From NCBI RefSeq assembly GCF_001038625.1, contig NZ_CP011803.1, forward strand, positions 3,906,001-3,970,000: a stretch of DNA of 64,000 bases. The letters are read 5' to 3'. Below the pieces are notes generated by a model. The model was not told the DNA's origin, did not search any database, and saw only the letters and a program-made list of their open reading frames with translations. Below, in pieces: positions 1 through 8,322 of the stretch. Origin of the DNA: Clostridium carboxidivorans P7. GTDB lineage: Bacteria; Bacillota; Clostridia; Clostridiales; Clostridiaceae. Position numbers and translations under genes: made by a program. Numbering within the stretch: the stretch's first letter is position 1; each line of letters begins with the position of its first letter.

Positions 1-1026
1 TATTCCATTTACAATAGGTAACCTTTTTTCACCCTTTATTGTTCTTATTAAAATATCTCTCATTAATTTAGGACTGTTAGTAAATGCATCTTTTGTAGAT
101 CCAGCAACATGAGGAGTTATAGTTACATTATCAAGTTTCATAAGTATATCATTTTCTTCTAATGGTTCCACATCAAATACATCTAAAGCTGCTCCAGAAA
201 TTTTTCCTTCTTCCAAAGCTTCTTTAAGAGCTTTTTCATCAACTAATCCCGAACGTGCAGTATTAACTAATACAGCATTAGGTTTCATAAGACTAATTTC
301 TTTTCCTCCAATTAAATGATAGGTATCTTCTGTAAGTCTTGCATGGACAGTTATTACATCTGAGTTCTTCAGCAAATAAGGTAACTCAACAATATTTACT
401 CCATCAAAATTTCCATTAAAAAATGGATCATATGCTATTACATTACAACCAAATGCTTTTAAATATCCTGCTACAAGTTGTCCTATAGATCCAAATCCAA
501 CTATACCCACAGTTTTGTTACACAATTCAGGAATATCCCCAGTATTTGGGAATTTTTTTCTCCATTCACCTTTTTTCAAAGCTGCATGCGATCTAGCTAT
601 ATTTCTAACTTCTGATAATATCATACCCATAGCAAATTCCGCAACCGCCCTTGCATTACGTCCTGGAGTATTCATAACAGTTATTCCTTTTATTGCAGCA
701 TATTCATATGCTATATTTTCGACTCCACCTCTTAACACTCCTATAATTTTTAATTTTTTAGCCTTATCTATTATTTTTTTTGATATAGGTGCAAATTGTA
801 CTATTAAAATATCATATTCACTAATGTCTTCTATAAGTTCTTGTGAGAACTCTACTGCATCTGGCCCATTTTGTTCTACTAAAAGGTTATCCTTTTGAAG
901 CATTTCTAAATTTTCATGTTTCCACTCTCTGACAGTTACATCTATTCCGTATTTCTCCAATCCTTTTAGTCCTTCACTCATAGATTCTTTAGGAATAAAT
1001 TTATCTCCTATAGCTAATAATTTCAT
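1..1026 (-). CDS. 2-hydroxyacid dehydrogenase (phosphoglycerate dehydrogenase-like), 3' end beyond window
   Basis: The reverse strand from 1026 gives an open frame starting MKLLAIGDKFIP that runs off the left edge, about 342 codons visible. It has the D-isomer 2-hydroxyacid dehydrogenase layout: a short N-terminal substrate domain, the NAD-binding motif GFGSIGQ, then VNTARSGLVDE (catalytic Arg region), ALDVFDVEPL (Glu) and TPHVAGST (catalytic His). The family reduces 2-oxoacids or oxidises 2-hydroxyacids with NAD(H). The start has a strong GGAGG site just after the aldolase stop, so it is the last visible gene of the sugar operon. Substrate is not predictable; SerA-like biosynthesis is less likely given the catabolic neighbours. 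Confidence 0.85.
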   Translation of the reverse strand, partial: MKLLAIGDKFIPKESMSEGLKGLEKYGIDVTVREWKHENLEMLQKDNLLVEQNGPDAVEFSQELIEDISEYDILIVQFAPISKKIIDKAKKLKIIGVLRGGVENIAYEYAAIKGITVMNTPGRNARAVAEFAMGMILSEVRNIARSHAALKKGEWRKKFPNTGDIPELCNKTVGIVGFGSIGQLVAGYLKAFGCNVIAYDPFFNGNFDGVNIVELPYLLKNSDVITVHARLTEDTYHLIGGKEISLMKPNAVLVNTARSGLVDEKALKEALEEGKISGAALDVFDVEPLEENDILMKLDNVTITPHVAGSTKDAFTNSPKLMRDILIRTIKGEKRLPIVNGI

Positions 1027-1038
1027 GTTTGGTCCTCC

Positions 1039-1890
1039 TTAAGCTCTATTTTCTGACATAACCATATCTATTTTTTCTAGTATTTTATTTTTTAAAATAT
1101 CTTTCGCTGGTTTAAATAATTCATCTGGTAAAGGATCTATTCTTTTTTGGACTTCCACTGCCTTTTTCATTCCTTCCATTAAAGCAATTCTCAAATCAGC
1201 ATAAAGGTTAACTTTTGTTATACCATTTTTAATAGCATTTTGCACTTGATCTAATGGTGTACCTGATCCTCCATGAAGTACAAGAGGTACAGGACTTAAT
1301 TTATTTATTTCTATAAGCCTGTCTATTTTTAATTCTGGAGTCGAAACATAAACCCCATGTGCAGTTCCTATAGATACAGCCAACGCATCTATTCCTGTTA
1401 AACTGACAAATTTAACAACTTCCTCAGCATCTGTAAGCATGGTTTCTCCTGCACTAGTTCCATCTATTTCTTTTCCTGCAACATGTCCAAGTTCTGCTTC
1501 AACAGAAACTCCTTTTTTCTTAGCCATATCAACAACTTTTTTTGTATTTGCTACATTTTCATCAAATGGCAACATTGATCCATCATACATTACTGAAGTA
1601 AAACCATTTTCTATTGCTTTTTCTATAATCTCAAAATTTGTAGCATGATCAAGATGAAGAGCTATTGGAATTTTGTATTCACCCGCAACTCCTTTTATCA
1701 TAGATGTAATATATTTTATTCCTTTTCCAACAAGATCATGTTCTAATACCATTAAAATAATTGGTGATTTTTTTTCTTCTGCAGTATCAAGAATAGTTCT
1801 TATAAGTACATCTTCCATACAATCAAAAGCTGGTACAGCATAATGTTCCTCTCTTGCTTTTTTCAAAATTTCATTTAATGTTACTAACAT
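1039..1890 (-). CDS. class II fructose/tagatose-bisphosphate aldolase family protein
   Basis: 283 residues, the usual length for KbaY/GatY/FbaA-type zinc aldolases, which split a ketose phosphate into DHAP and an aldehyde. Visible motifs are the LHLDHA loop (Asp81 catalytic, His82 metal), VEAELGHVAG around residue 130-139, SIGTAHGVY with metal His178, and VLHGGSG with metal His206. It lies 18 nt after the SDR gene and 12 nt before the dehydrogenase, so all are co-transcribed. In this operon it most likely does the cleavage step of a catabolic route. Which ketose phosphate it takes cannot be told from the sequence. Confidence 0.9.
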   Translation of the reverse strand: MLVTLNEILKKAREEHYAVPAFDCMEDVLIRTILDTAEEKKSPIILMVLEHDLVGKGIKYITSMIKGVAGEYKIPIALHLDHATNFEIIEKAIENGFTSVMYDGSMLPFDENVANTKKVVDMAKKKGVSVEAELGHVAGKEIDGTSAGETMLTDAEEVVKFVSLTGIDALAVSIGTAHGVYVSTPELKIDRLIEINKLSPVPLVLHGGSGTPLDQVQNAIKNGITKVNLYADLRIALMEGMKKAVEVQKRIDPLPDELFKPAKDILKNKILEKIDMVMSENRA

Positions 1891-1908
1891 AATATAATCC
1901 TTCCTTTC

Positions 1909-2667
1909 CTATCTCATTAGCATTCCGCCTGTAGCATCTATAGTTGCACCTGTAATATAATCTGCAGCTTCTGATACCATAAACATTACTATTTTACCTA
2001 TATCATCAGGAGTAGCTACTCTACCAATAGGTATTCTATTTATATAATAATCTTCATTATTCTCAAGTGCTTTGCTTACCATGTCAGTTTTTACCATACC
2101 AAGAGCTACTGCATTTACATTTATACCATATCTAGCCATCTCCCTTGCCATAGACACTGTAAGTGCTACAACACCTGCTTTACTTGCAGCATAATGAGCA
2201 TGTCCCGTAGTTGCTCCATGAAATGCTGCTTGAGAAGTTATATTTAATATTTTCCCATTTCTTTTCTGTAAGATATTCTTCTTTATAAAGGCTTGGCTTG
2301 TTAAAAAAACTGATGTTAGATTTACATCCATGGTTTTTTTCCATTCATCCAAAGTAATATCTTGAATCCAATTTTTGAGCCATATTCCAGCATTATTAAT
2401 TAATATATCTACACACCCAAATTCTTTTTCAGCAGCATTTATCAATTTAACGCAGTCTTGTGGATTAGCAAGATCTGCTTTAACTGCCAATGCCCTTCCT
2501 CCATTTTTTACAATTTCATTCACTACCTCTTTACAAGATTCTTCACTTTTATTGTAATTTATTACAACATATGCCCCTTCCTTTGCCAATGCAAGTGCTA
2601 TGCCTTTACCTACTCCTCTTGATGCTCCAGTAACAATAGCACATTTATTCTTTACTTTTAAATCCAT
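1909..2667 (-). CDS. SDR family NAD(P)-dependent oxidoreductase
   Basis: Classical short-chain dehydrogenase of 252 residues: cofactor motif TGASRGVGKG near the N-terminus, NNAG, the catalytic Ser of ITSQAA and YAASK. It presumably interconverts a hydroxyl and a keto group on the operon's sugar or polyol. I take the start at the ATG at 2665-2667 (MDLKVKNK) because AAAGGTGG sits 7 nt upstream; an ATG six codons earlier would lie inside that ribosome site. It begins 21 nt after the kinase stop. Sequences of this type are often named 3-oxoacyl-ACP reductase, but the context argues for carbohydrate metabolism. Confidence 0.88.
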   Translation of the reverse strand: MDLKVKNKCAIVTGASRGVGKGIALALAKEGAYVVINYNKSEESCKEVVNEIVKNGGRALAVKADLANPQDCVKLINAAEKEFGCVDILINNAGIWLKNWIQDITLDEWKKTMDVNLTSVFLTSQAFIKKNILQKRNGKILNITSQAAFHGATTGHAHYAASKAGVVALTVSMAREMARYGINVNAVALGMVKTDMVSKALENNEDYYINRIPIGRVATPDDIGKIVMFMVSEAADYITGATIDATGGMLMR

Positions 2668-2688
2668 AGTTCTACCACCTTTCATTAG

Positions 2689-4200
2689 TTACAACTTTTT
2701 AAATACAGAAGTCAACACTTGAATTGTTTCAGTATAAATATTATACTTTTTATTATAAGTGTCTTTCAGTGCTTGATTGGGCATACAGGTATAAGCTACA
2801 TTTACCATTGAATCGGCAGCAGAATCAAAGGATTTAAAATTATTTGTAGCAATACCAGCACATATTGCAGCTCCTAGAGCTCCTAATTCTGTACTTGTAG
2901 TAACTTCTATTGGTAGCTGAAGAACATCTGCAAATATTTGAACCCATACTTTAGACTTAGCAGCACCACCTGCTATTCTAATAGCTTTAGGTTTGTCTCT
3001 AAATGCAAGTAACTTATCAATATGTGCTTTATGGCAAAATGCAACACCTTCATAAATTGCTCTTACTAGGTGTGCCTTTGTATGCCATCCACTCAAGCCA
3101 ACAAAACTTGCCTTTGCATCAGCATCAACATTTGTACCATATAAAAATGGTAAAAACATTATATTTGTATCTTTTGCATTTACACTTTCAACCATTTCAT
3201 TGGCATATTCATAAACTGATTTATTTATATCTTTACCTTTAACTTTTTCTTCACCCATAAATTCAGTAACAAACCATTCTAAATTAGATGCAGATGTTGG
3301 ACTTGCTTCTGTTGTAAGCCAATATCCTTCCATACAATATAGTGATGTCATAAATAAATCTTTTGATACAATAGGTTTCCTACTTATATATTCATTTATA
3401 CTCCATGTTCCTGCAATCATACAAAGTTTATCTTCCGTTGTAACTCCTGTGGCTATTGCTGAAGAATCTATATCAAACAGTCCTCCGGCAACTGGTGTAC
3501 CTTCTAAAAGTCCAGTAGCTTTTGCTGCCTCTTTTGTAACATACCCACATATTTCAGATGAATACTTTATAGGTGGAAGTTTTTCTATTATTTCCTTAAG
3601 CCCAAATTCATCTAATAAACTTTCATCATACTTTACATCTCGAACATTCATCAAATTTGTTCCTGAAATATCAGTAATTTCAGCATAGGCTTTTCCTGTT
3701 AAACAAAATCTAACATAGTCTTTACACATTAGAACCCATTTTGTATTTTTTATTACTTCTGGCATATTATCTTTAAACCATGCAAGAAGTGCTACCGGTT
3801 GGCCTGCCCATATACTTTGCATTGTTTTTGGAAGAACTATTTCAAATGTTCCATTAATGTACCATTTACTAACATAATCTTTTGCTCTTGTATCAGTAGA
3901 TATTATTCCGTTATAAGCTGGTTCACCATTTTCATTTATAAGATACATTCCATTTCCATGTCCTGTTGTAGCAATTCCTGCTATATCTTTAGGATTTATT
4001 TTTCCTTTAGCTATTACATCTCTAATAGCATCTACATTTGCCTGCCACATTTCGTCCATATCTCTTTCAGTAAAACCTGGTTTAGGCATAATCATTTTTG
4101 TTTTATAAGCTGATACAGCTATTTCTTTTCCTGATAAATCATAAAGTGCGGCTTTTGACATTGTTCCACCATTATCTATACCAATTAAATATTTTGGCAT
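2689..4200 (-). CDS. FGGY-family carbohydrate kinase (LyxK/xylulokinase-like)
   Basis: 503 residues with the N-terminal ATP-phosphate motif YLIGIDNGGTMSKAALYD, a GIATTGHGNG segment, ISTDTRAKDYV, and the C-terminal signature IRIAGGAAKSKVWVQIFAD followed by ELGALGAAICAG. FGGY kinases phosphorylate pentuloses, polyols or related sugars. The nearest type I recognise is L-xylulose or erythritol kinase, on general resemblance only. It starts 18 nt after the EIIC stop with an AAGGAGGG site. A kinase directly beside a PTS permease is odd, because a PTS normally phosphorylates its own cargo during uptake. Confidence 0.88.
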   Translation of the reverse strand: MPKYLIGIDNGGTMSKAALYDLSGKEIAVSAYKTKMIMPKPGFTERDMDEMWQANVDAIRDVIAKGKINPKDIAGIATTGHGNGMYLINENGEPAYNGIISTDTRAKDYVSKWYINGTFEIVLPKTMQSIWAGQPVALLAWFKDNMPEVIKNTKWVLMCKDYVRFCLTGKAYAEITDISGTNLMNVRDVKYDESLLDEFGLKEIIEKLPPIKYSSEICGYVTKEAAKATGLLEGTPVAGGLFDIDSSAIATGVTTEDKLCMIAGTWSINEYISRKPIVSKDLFMTSLYCMEGYWLTTEASPTSASNLEWFVTEFMGEEKVKGKDINKSVYEYANEMVESVNAKDTNIMFLPFLYGTNVDADAKASFVGLSGWHTKAHLVRAIYEGVAFCHKAHIDKLLAFRDKPKAIRIAGGAAKSKVWVQIFADVLQLPIEVTTSTELGALGAAICAGIATNNFKSFDSAADSMVNVAYTCMPNQALKDTYNKKYNIYTETIQVLTSVFKKL

Positions 4201-4218
4201 TTTAAACCCTCCTTAATT

Positions 4219-5481
4219 TTAACTAAATAACATTGATAATTTTATAATCAACCATCCTAATGGTGTTGTAGCTCCTCCAACTATACCTGCCATACTTGTA
4301 GAGCTTGATACTCCACTTGGAAGTGTTACATTTGCAATTTTGGCTGCCTTAGTATAATAAGGTGATATATCTGTCCCTGCATATAATATCAATGTCATAA
4401 TAACAAGTCCTGAAATAAATATTCTTACTACATTATTTTTGCAATAAGGAGCAACCATAGGTACTAAAAAAACAAGTGATGCTAAATCCACAAATGGTAA
4501 TAACTTATTTCCTGGTAAAATAATAGCTAACAAAAGCGATGCTGGTATTAGCAAAAGTCCACTAGCAAGTACTGCAGGATCTCCAACTAATAAAGCTGTA
4601 TCAAGTCCAATATAAAATTCCCTGTCAGGAAATTTCTTTTTAAGCGAAACTTCTGCAGCATCTCTTACAGTAATAAGTCCTTCTACAAGAACATTTATCA
4701 TTGCTGGAAGTAATACCATAACTGCTGCAACCTTAATTGCTAAAGTCAATATATCTGTTATACTCCAGCCTGCTAATATTCCGAGTACAATTCCAAGCAT
4801 AGTTCCAAGTGTAAGAGGTTCACCCATAATACCAAATTTTTTAGTAATTTTATCTGGATTTGCATCAATATCTCTTAATCCTGGTATTTTTTCAATTATC
4901 CAATTGACAACGATTCCAATAGGTACGTAAATTGCTGAAGTAGCATGTGCAAAGGATACTCCTTTTAGGTTAAAACTTTTTTGAATCCTAGGTGCAGTTC
5001 TATCCGCTATAAAAAGTGTAACTAAGAAATGAATTAAAGAACCTGCTGATGCAATAGCTACATTATTTGTAACTGCATATACTACTCCACCTGTTAATAA
5101 AAAATGCCAATAATTGAATATATCTATATTAACAGTTTTTGTAAGATTAAATATTAGCAATATTAAGTTAATTAAAAGTGCACCAAAAACAACAATTGGA
5201 ACAATAGGTGAGCCCCAACCTATTGTAGATCCAACAGGCCATCCTGGATCCACTACTGTAAGACTTAACCCAAATCTTTTAACCATTGCCTGAGCTGCTG
5301 GTCCTAAACTACCAAGAAGTAGTCCAATTACAAGATTAATACCCACAAATCCAATTCCTACAAGCATTCCTGCTTTAAATGCCTTACCTATTTTCACTCC
5401 AAATACTATAGCTAATATAAAAAATATAATTGGCATCATTACTGAAGGTCCCATATTAATTAATGTTTTAATAATTGACAT
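4219..5481 (-). CDS. gatC: PTS galactitol-family transporter subunit IIC
   Basis: 420 residues, very hydrophobic, with about 10-12 likely membrane segments. The PDPG-like GLSLTVVDPGWPVG segment and the VGDPAVLASGLLLIP stretch fit EIIC of the galactitol (GAT) family. It forms the membrane channel of a phosphotransferase permease. No EIIA or EIIB gene is next to it on the visible side; they could lie past the left edge or elsewhere. It is the first gene after the GlpP-type regulator and its hairpin, so its expression probably depends on antitermination. The gene symbol is by family resemblance. Confidence 0.85.
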   Translation of the reverse strand: MSIIKTLINMGPSVMMPIIFFILAIVFGVKIGKAFKAGMLVGIGFVGINLVIGLLLGSLGPAAQAMVKRFGLSLTVVDPGWPVGSTIGWGSPIVPIVVFGALLINLILLIFNLTKTVNIDIFNYWHFLLTGGVVYAVTNNVAIASAGSLIHFLVTLFIADRTAPRIQKSFNLKGVSFAHATSAIYVPIGIVVNWIIEKIPGLRDIDANPDKITKKFGIMGEPLTLGTMLGIVLGILAGWSITDILTLAIKVAAVMVLLPAMINVLVEGLITVRDAAEVSLKKKFPDREFYIGLDTALLVGDPAVLASGLLLIPASLLLAIILPGNKLLPFVDLASLVFLVPMVAPYCKNNVVRIFISGLVIMTLILYAGTDISPYYTKAAKIANVTLPSGVSSSTSMAGIVGGATTPLGWLIIKLSMLFS

Positions 5482-5540
5482 ATTAAATAACCACCACTTT
5501 CATCTATAATTAATCAGTGTCTAATTTTTTATTTAAATGA

Positions 5541-5596
5541 ATTCACCTCCTTAAATAATTTCTAATTTGTTATTTAATATAAATTCACCTCCTTAT
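5541..5596 (-). repeat. two copies of a ribosome-site-like 13-mer in the gatC leader
   Basis: On the minus strand the leader between the hairpin and gatC contains TAAGGAGGTGAATT-like motifs twice (around 5541-5553 and 5583-5595), separated by AT-rich sequence. Neither is followed by a usable open frame: reading on from either gives a stop within a few codons. They look like a small duplication of a ribosome site, or anti-SD-like elements of the leader. gatC itself uses a weaker GTGGTGG site nearer its ATG. Confidence 0.5.
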
Positions 5597-5605
5597 AAAA
5601 AATAA

Positions 5606-5651
5606 AATCCTGTTTAAGAGTAATCAAAATTGACTACTCTTAAACAGGATT
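5606..5651 (-). terminator. leader hairpin between glpP-type gene and gatC; likely antitermination target
   Basis: Perfect 17-bp stem (5606-5622 with 5635-5651) and a 12-nt loop. On the minus strand it is followed by TTTTATTTTTTAT, the form of an intrinsic terminator. It sits 15 nt after the antiterminator stop and before five catabolic genes. GlpP proteins act by preventing termination at such leader hairpins, so this is the probable control point of the operon. The antitermination role is inferred; the hairpin is seen directly. Confidence 0.8.
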
Positions 5652-5666
5652 CAAATCACCATCCTG

Positions 5667-6257
5667 TTACCTATTTTGTTTTAAATAACTATAATCATTC
5701 CAAAGTTTTTTTTCACTTGTAGTAACTCCCACAAATCCAGCCTTGTAAACTTCTATAACATTTGACTTTTCAGTTATAAATCCACCTCCTAGCAGAGGTA
5801 CATTTTTAACTTTAGCTATTTTATCTCTAAAATTTGTAGATATCAGACCAGGCAAAACTTCAATTGCATCACATTTACTATTTTTTAATGCTTTTAGCCC
5901 TGACTCTAACCCTCTAGAATCTATAAGAAAAAATCGTTGAATAGCATATAACCCTAGCATTTTAGACATATTTACATTTGTTGAATTAGATGAAATTATA
6001 CCATCAACTTTAAACAAATTTTTCAACAACTTTATCCCCATTTGATCAGTAGCTAGTCCACCTACTAAATCTATATTTACTAAAGCTATTTTATTGTTAT
6101 CATGACACTTCTTAATTAAAGATTTAAGATTTCCTAAATGAACTTCAGATAGAAAAATTACATTTGAAACAGACTTTAAAGCAATTTCAAAATTTCTCAA
6201 ATCACGAACAGACGGTATTATAGTAAACCGTTTAAACATATTCGAAAATCTTCCCAT
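5667..6257 (-). CDS. GlpP-family (glycerol-3-phosphate responsive) antiterminator
   Basis: 196 residues, typical for the GlpP family, with hallmark segments VIFLSEVHLGNL, ALVNIDLVGGLATDQ, DGIISSNS, AIEVLPGL and PLLGGGFITEK. In Bacillus, GlpP binds glycerol-3-phosphate and the glpD leader RNA to suppress a terminator. Here no glycerol gene is adjacent; the protein heads a sugar/polyol operon, and a strong terminator hairpin follows its own stop. It therefore probably senses a phosphorylated intermediate of this pathway, or glycerol-3-phosphate as a cross-signal. A sigma-A promoter lies just upstream. Confidence 0.85.
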   Translation of the reverse strand: MGRFSNMFKRFTIIPSVRDLRNFEIALKSVSNVIFLSEVHLGNLKSLIKKCHDNNKIALVNIDLVGGLATDQMGIKLLKNLFKVDGIISSNSTNVNMSKMLGLYAIQRFFLIDSRGLESGLKALKNSKCDAIEVLPGLISTNFRDKIAKVKNVPLLGGGFITEKSNVIEVYKAGFVGVTTSEKKLWNDYSYLKQNR

Positions 6258-6296
6258 TAAATTACATCACTTACAAATTATATTTGGTATATATTT

Positions 6297-6325
6297 ATTA
6301 TAGTAAATTAGTATTTAAAAGTCAA
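6297..6325 (-). promoter_or_regulatory. sigma-A promoter of the glpP-gatC operon
   Basis: On the minus strand TTGACT (6320-6325), 17 nt, then TATAAT (6297-6302). This is an 11 of 12 match with ideal spacing, placing the transcript start about 30 nt before the GlpP-type ATG at 6257. The rest of 6326-6555 is AT-rich with no other recognisable element. Confidence 0.75.
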
Positions 6326-6555
6326 TAACATTACTATTAAATTTGATATATTGTTACTTATTTGGTATTGCCTTAGTTCATTTTTATGTATTATTTTATA
6401 GTGTTTACTACCAAATCCATATAATACTATTACCAAAATTCTCTAATGTCATATTTATATACTTAATTAAATGCCATACATGAGACTTTTATCCTCAAAT
6501 ACTTTATAAACTAATTATTTATAAATCATTATCATATATAATTTTAATATATATA

Positions 6556-6590
6556 AATAAACGATTTGAGAATCTCACAAATCGTTTATT
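6556..6590. terminator. terminator after cysteine desulfurase gene
   Basis: 13-bp inverted repeat AATAAACGATTTG / CAAATCGTTTATT, symmetrical and AT-rich, 20 nt beyond the stop of the minus-strand desulfurase gene. It is likely to end that transcript and may work in both directions. Confidence 0.65.
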
Positions 6591-6610
6591 TACATTACAC
6601 TAAATTATAC

Positions 6611-7747
6611 TTATTGTTTATATATATCCATTATGCTCTTTACTATAGTCTCTATATCTTTAAAAGTATTAAAATAACCTGGGCTTATTCTTACTGTACC
6701 TTTATTATTAGTTCCTATAATATTGTGAATTAATGGTGCGCAGTGATACCCCGTTCTTACTGCTATGCCTTTTTCATTAAGCTTATACCCAACTATTGAA
6801 CTATCTACTCCATCAATATTAATTGAAACTACTGCGCATCTATCTTTTAAATTAGTTGGACCATAAATTTTTACATAATTAAGCTTTTTTAATTCTATTA
6901 ATAAATACTCTGTTAATAATAATTCATGTTTGCAAATCTCTTTCATTCCAACCTTTTTAATAAATTTTATTCCTTCACATAATCCTGCAATACCTGGTGT
7001 ATTTAATGTTCCACTTTCAAATTTATCTGGCATAAAATCAGGCTGTTCCATATCACTTGAGTTACTTCCAGTTCCACCTTCTTTAAATGGTTCTACTTGA
7101 ACTCCATCTCTTATAAATAAGCCTCCTGTACCTTGAGGACCAAATAATCCTTTGTGACCAGGAAATGCTAGTACATCTATATTGCTTTCTTCCACATCTA
7201 TATTTATAGTACCTGCACTTTGAGAGGCATCTACCATAAATAAAATTCCTGTATCTTTTGCTATTTTTCCAATAGTTGATATAGGTTGTACAGTTCCTAT
7301 AACATTTGAAGCATGATTTATAATTATTAATTTTGTATTAGCTCTTATTTGTCGCTTTAAATCCTCTATACTTATATGACCACTTTTATCCACATTAAGA
7401 AGTGTAACCTGCACTCCTTTTTTCTGCAAACTGTTTAAAGGTCTCAGTACCGAATTATGCTCAATAGCTGTACTTATTACATGATCACCGCTCTTTAAAA
7501 TCCCTTTAATCCCTATATTTAATGACTCAGTTGCATTACTTGTAAAAGTTATCTGAAAAGGATCAGGAATATTAAAAAGTTCTTTTATCGCTTCTCTAGT
7601 TTCCATAATCTTAGATTGTGCTTTTATTGCTAGCTTATGCGAACTTCTTCCAGGATTTGCTGCATAGTTTTCCATACAATTTAAAACCTCTTTATAAACC
7701 TCATTAGGCTTAGGAAAAGTAGTTGCAGCATTATCTAAATAAATCAT
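6611..7747 (-). CDS. cysteine desulfurase family protein (class V aminotransferase fold)
   Basis: About 378 residues from the ATG at 7745-7747 (MIYLDNAATTFPKP), chosen because AAGGAGGAGATT precedes it; an ATG 11 codons earlier lacks such a site. Motifs: LDNAATTFPKP, SNATESLNIGIKG, AIEHNSVLRPL, VDASQSAGT and the PLP lysine in AFPGHKGLFGPQGTG. GYHCAPLIH near the C-terminus carries the persulfide cysteine. Such enzymes take sulfur or selenium from (seleno)cysteine. The adjacent DUF3343 gene points to the selenium-linked subfamily of these PLP enzymes, but no selD or SECIS-like gene is in the window. Confidence 0.9.
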   Translation of the reverse strand: MIYLDNAATTFPKPNEVYKEVLNCMENYAANPGRSSHKLAIKAQSKIMETREAIKELFNIPDPFQITFTSNATESLNIGIKGILKSGDHVISTAIEHNSVLRPLNSLQKKGVQVTLLNVDKSGHISIEDLKRQIRANTKLIIINHASNVIGTVQPISTIGKIAKDTGILFMVDASQSAGTINIDVEESNIDVLAFPGHKGLFGPQGTGGLFIRDGVQVEPFKEGGTGSNSSDMEQPDFMPDKFESGTLNTPGIAGLCEGIKFIKKVGMKEICKHELLLTEYLLIELKKLNYVKIYGPTNLKDRCAVVSINIDGVDSSIVGYKLNEKGIAVRTGYHCAPLIHNIIGTNNKGTVRISPGYFNTFKDIETIVKSIMDIYKQ

Positions 7748-7782
7748 AATCTCCTCCTTAAATCTTGTAAATATTCTCAAAT

Positions 7783-8055
7783 CTATCCTTTAATTAATTG
7801 ATAAGCTTCCTTATTATCTTGCAAAACTATTTTATATACAGATTTAGCTTTAATATTATTTATCTTTAATTCACTTTTAACAATTTCAAAATTCTCCTCA
7901 TTAAATCTAATAGAATAACTGCATCCCAAAGTAATTTCACAAGGAGTGGAAATAAAGTTAACTTTACATCCTTTTTCCATAAGTTTGTTATATATTAACA
8001 TTGCTTTACTGTAACAAGGAAATACCATTAAATACTCACCACTGCTTTTTTTCAT
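7783..8055 (-). CDS. DUF3343, putative Se/S carrier-like protein
   Basis: 90 residues, full family length. It has an early Cys in VFPCYSKAM, then a conserved STPCEITLGCSYSIRF core. Proteins of this family are small and occur beside cysteine desulfurases and selenophosphate genes; a carrier role for reduced sulfur or selenium is proposed for the family, not shown here. A GAGGTG ribosome site precedes the ATG, and the desulfurase starts 35 nt downstream, so the two form an operon. Confidence 0.8.
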   Translation of the reverse strand: MKKSSGEYLMVFPCYSKAMLIYNKLMEKGCKVNFISTPCEITLGCSYSIRFNEENFEIVKSELKINNIKAKSVYKIVLQDNKEAYQLIKG

Positions 8056-8250
8056 AATGTTTCACCTCATTTACTCCATAAATGATTTTTTATTTTATAG
8101 TATGCATTTAAATATCAGTTTGTTAAATCATAAAATATTCTTTACTACCATAAATACTAAAGATAGTATATTACCTAATTTTTGTAACAAGTAAAAGCTT
8201 AGTGAATATGATAATATTGCAAAGATAATTAGAAATTACTATTATAAAAA

Positions 8251-8297
8251 CTATGTATTTTACCCCTCATAAAATACATAGATTCCCAAAATCTATG
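8251..8297 (+). promoter_or_regulatory. two mutually exclusive hairpins upstream of the first Cys-rich gene
   Basis: Hairpin A pairs CTATGTATTTTA (8251-8262) with TAAAATACATAG (8270-8281), a perfect 12 bp. Hairpin B pairs CATAGATT (8277-8284) with AATCTATG (8290-8297), a perfect 8 bp. They share 8277-8281, so only one can form at a time. The AGGAGG site of the gene at 8323 follows 12 nt later. This could be a leader switch, or A may be the left part of a composite symmetric element. Confidence 0.45.
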
Positions 8298-8322
8298 AAA
8301 TAATCATTAGGAGGAAAAAATA

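Noticed and set aside
515..898. 127-codon plus-strand frame
   Set aside because: Antisense to the 2-hydroxyacid dehydrogenase, with no ribosome site.
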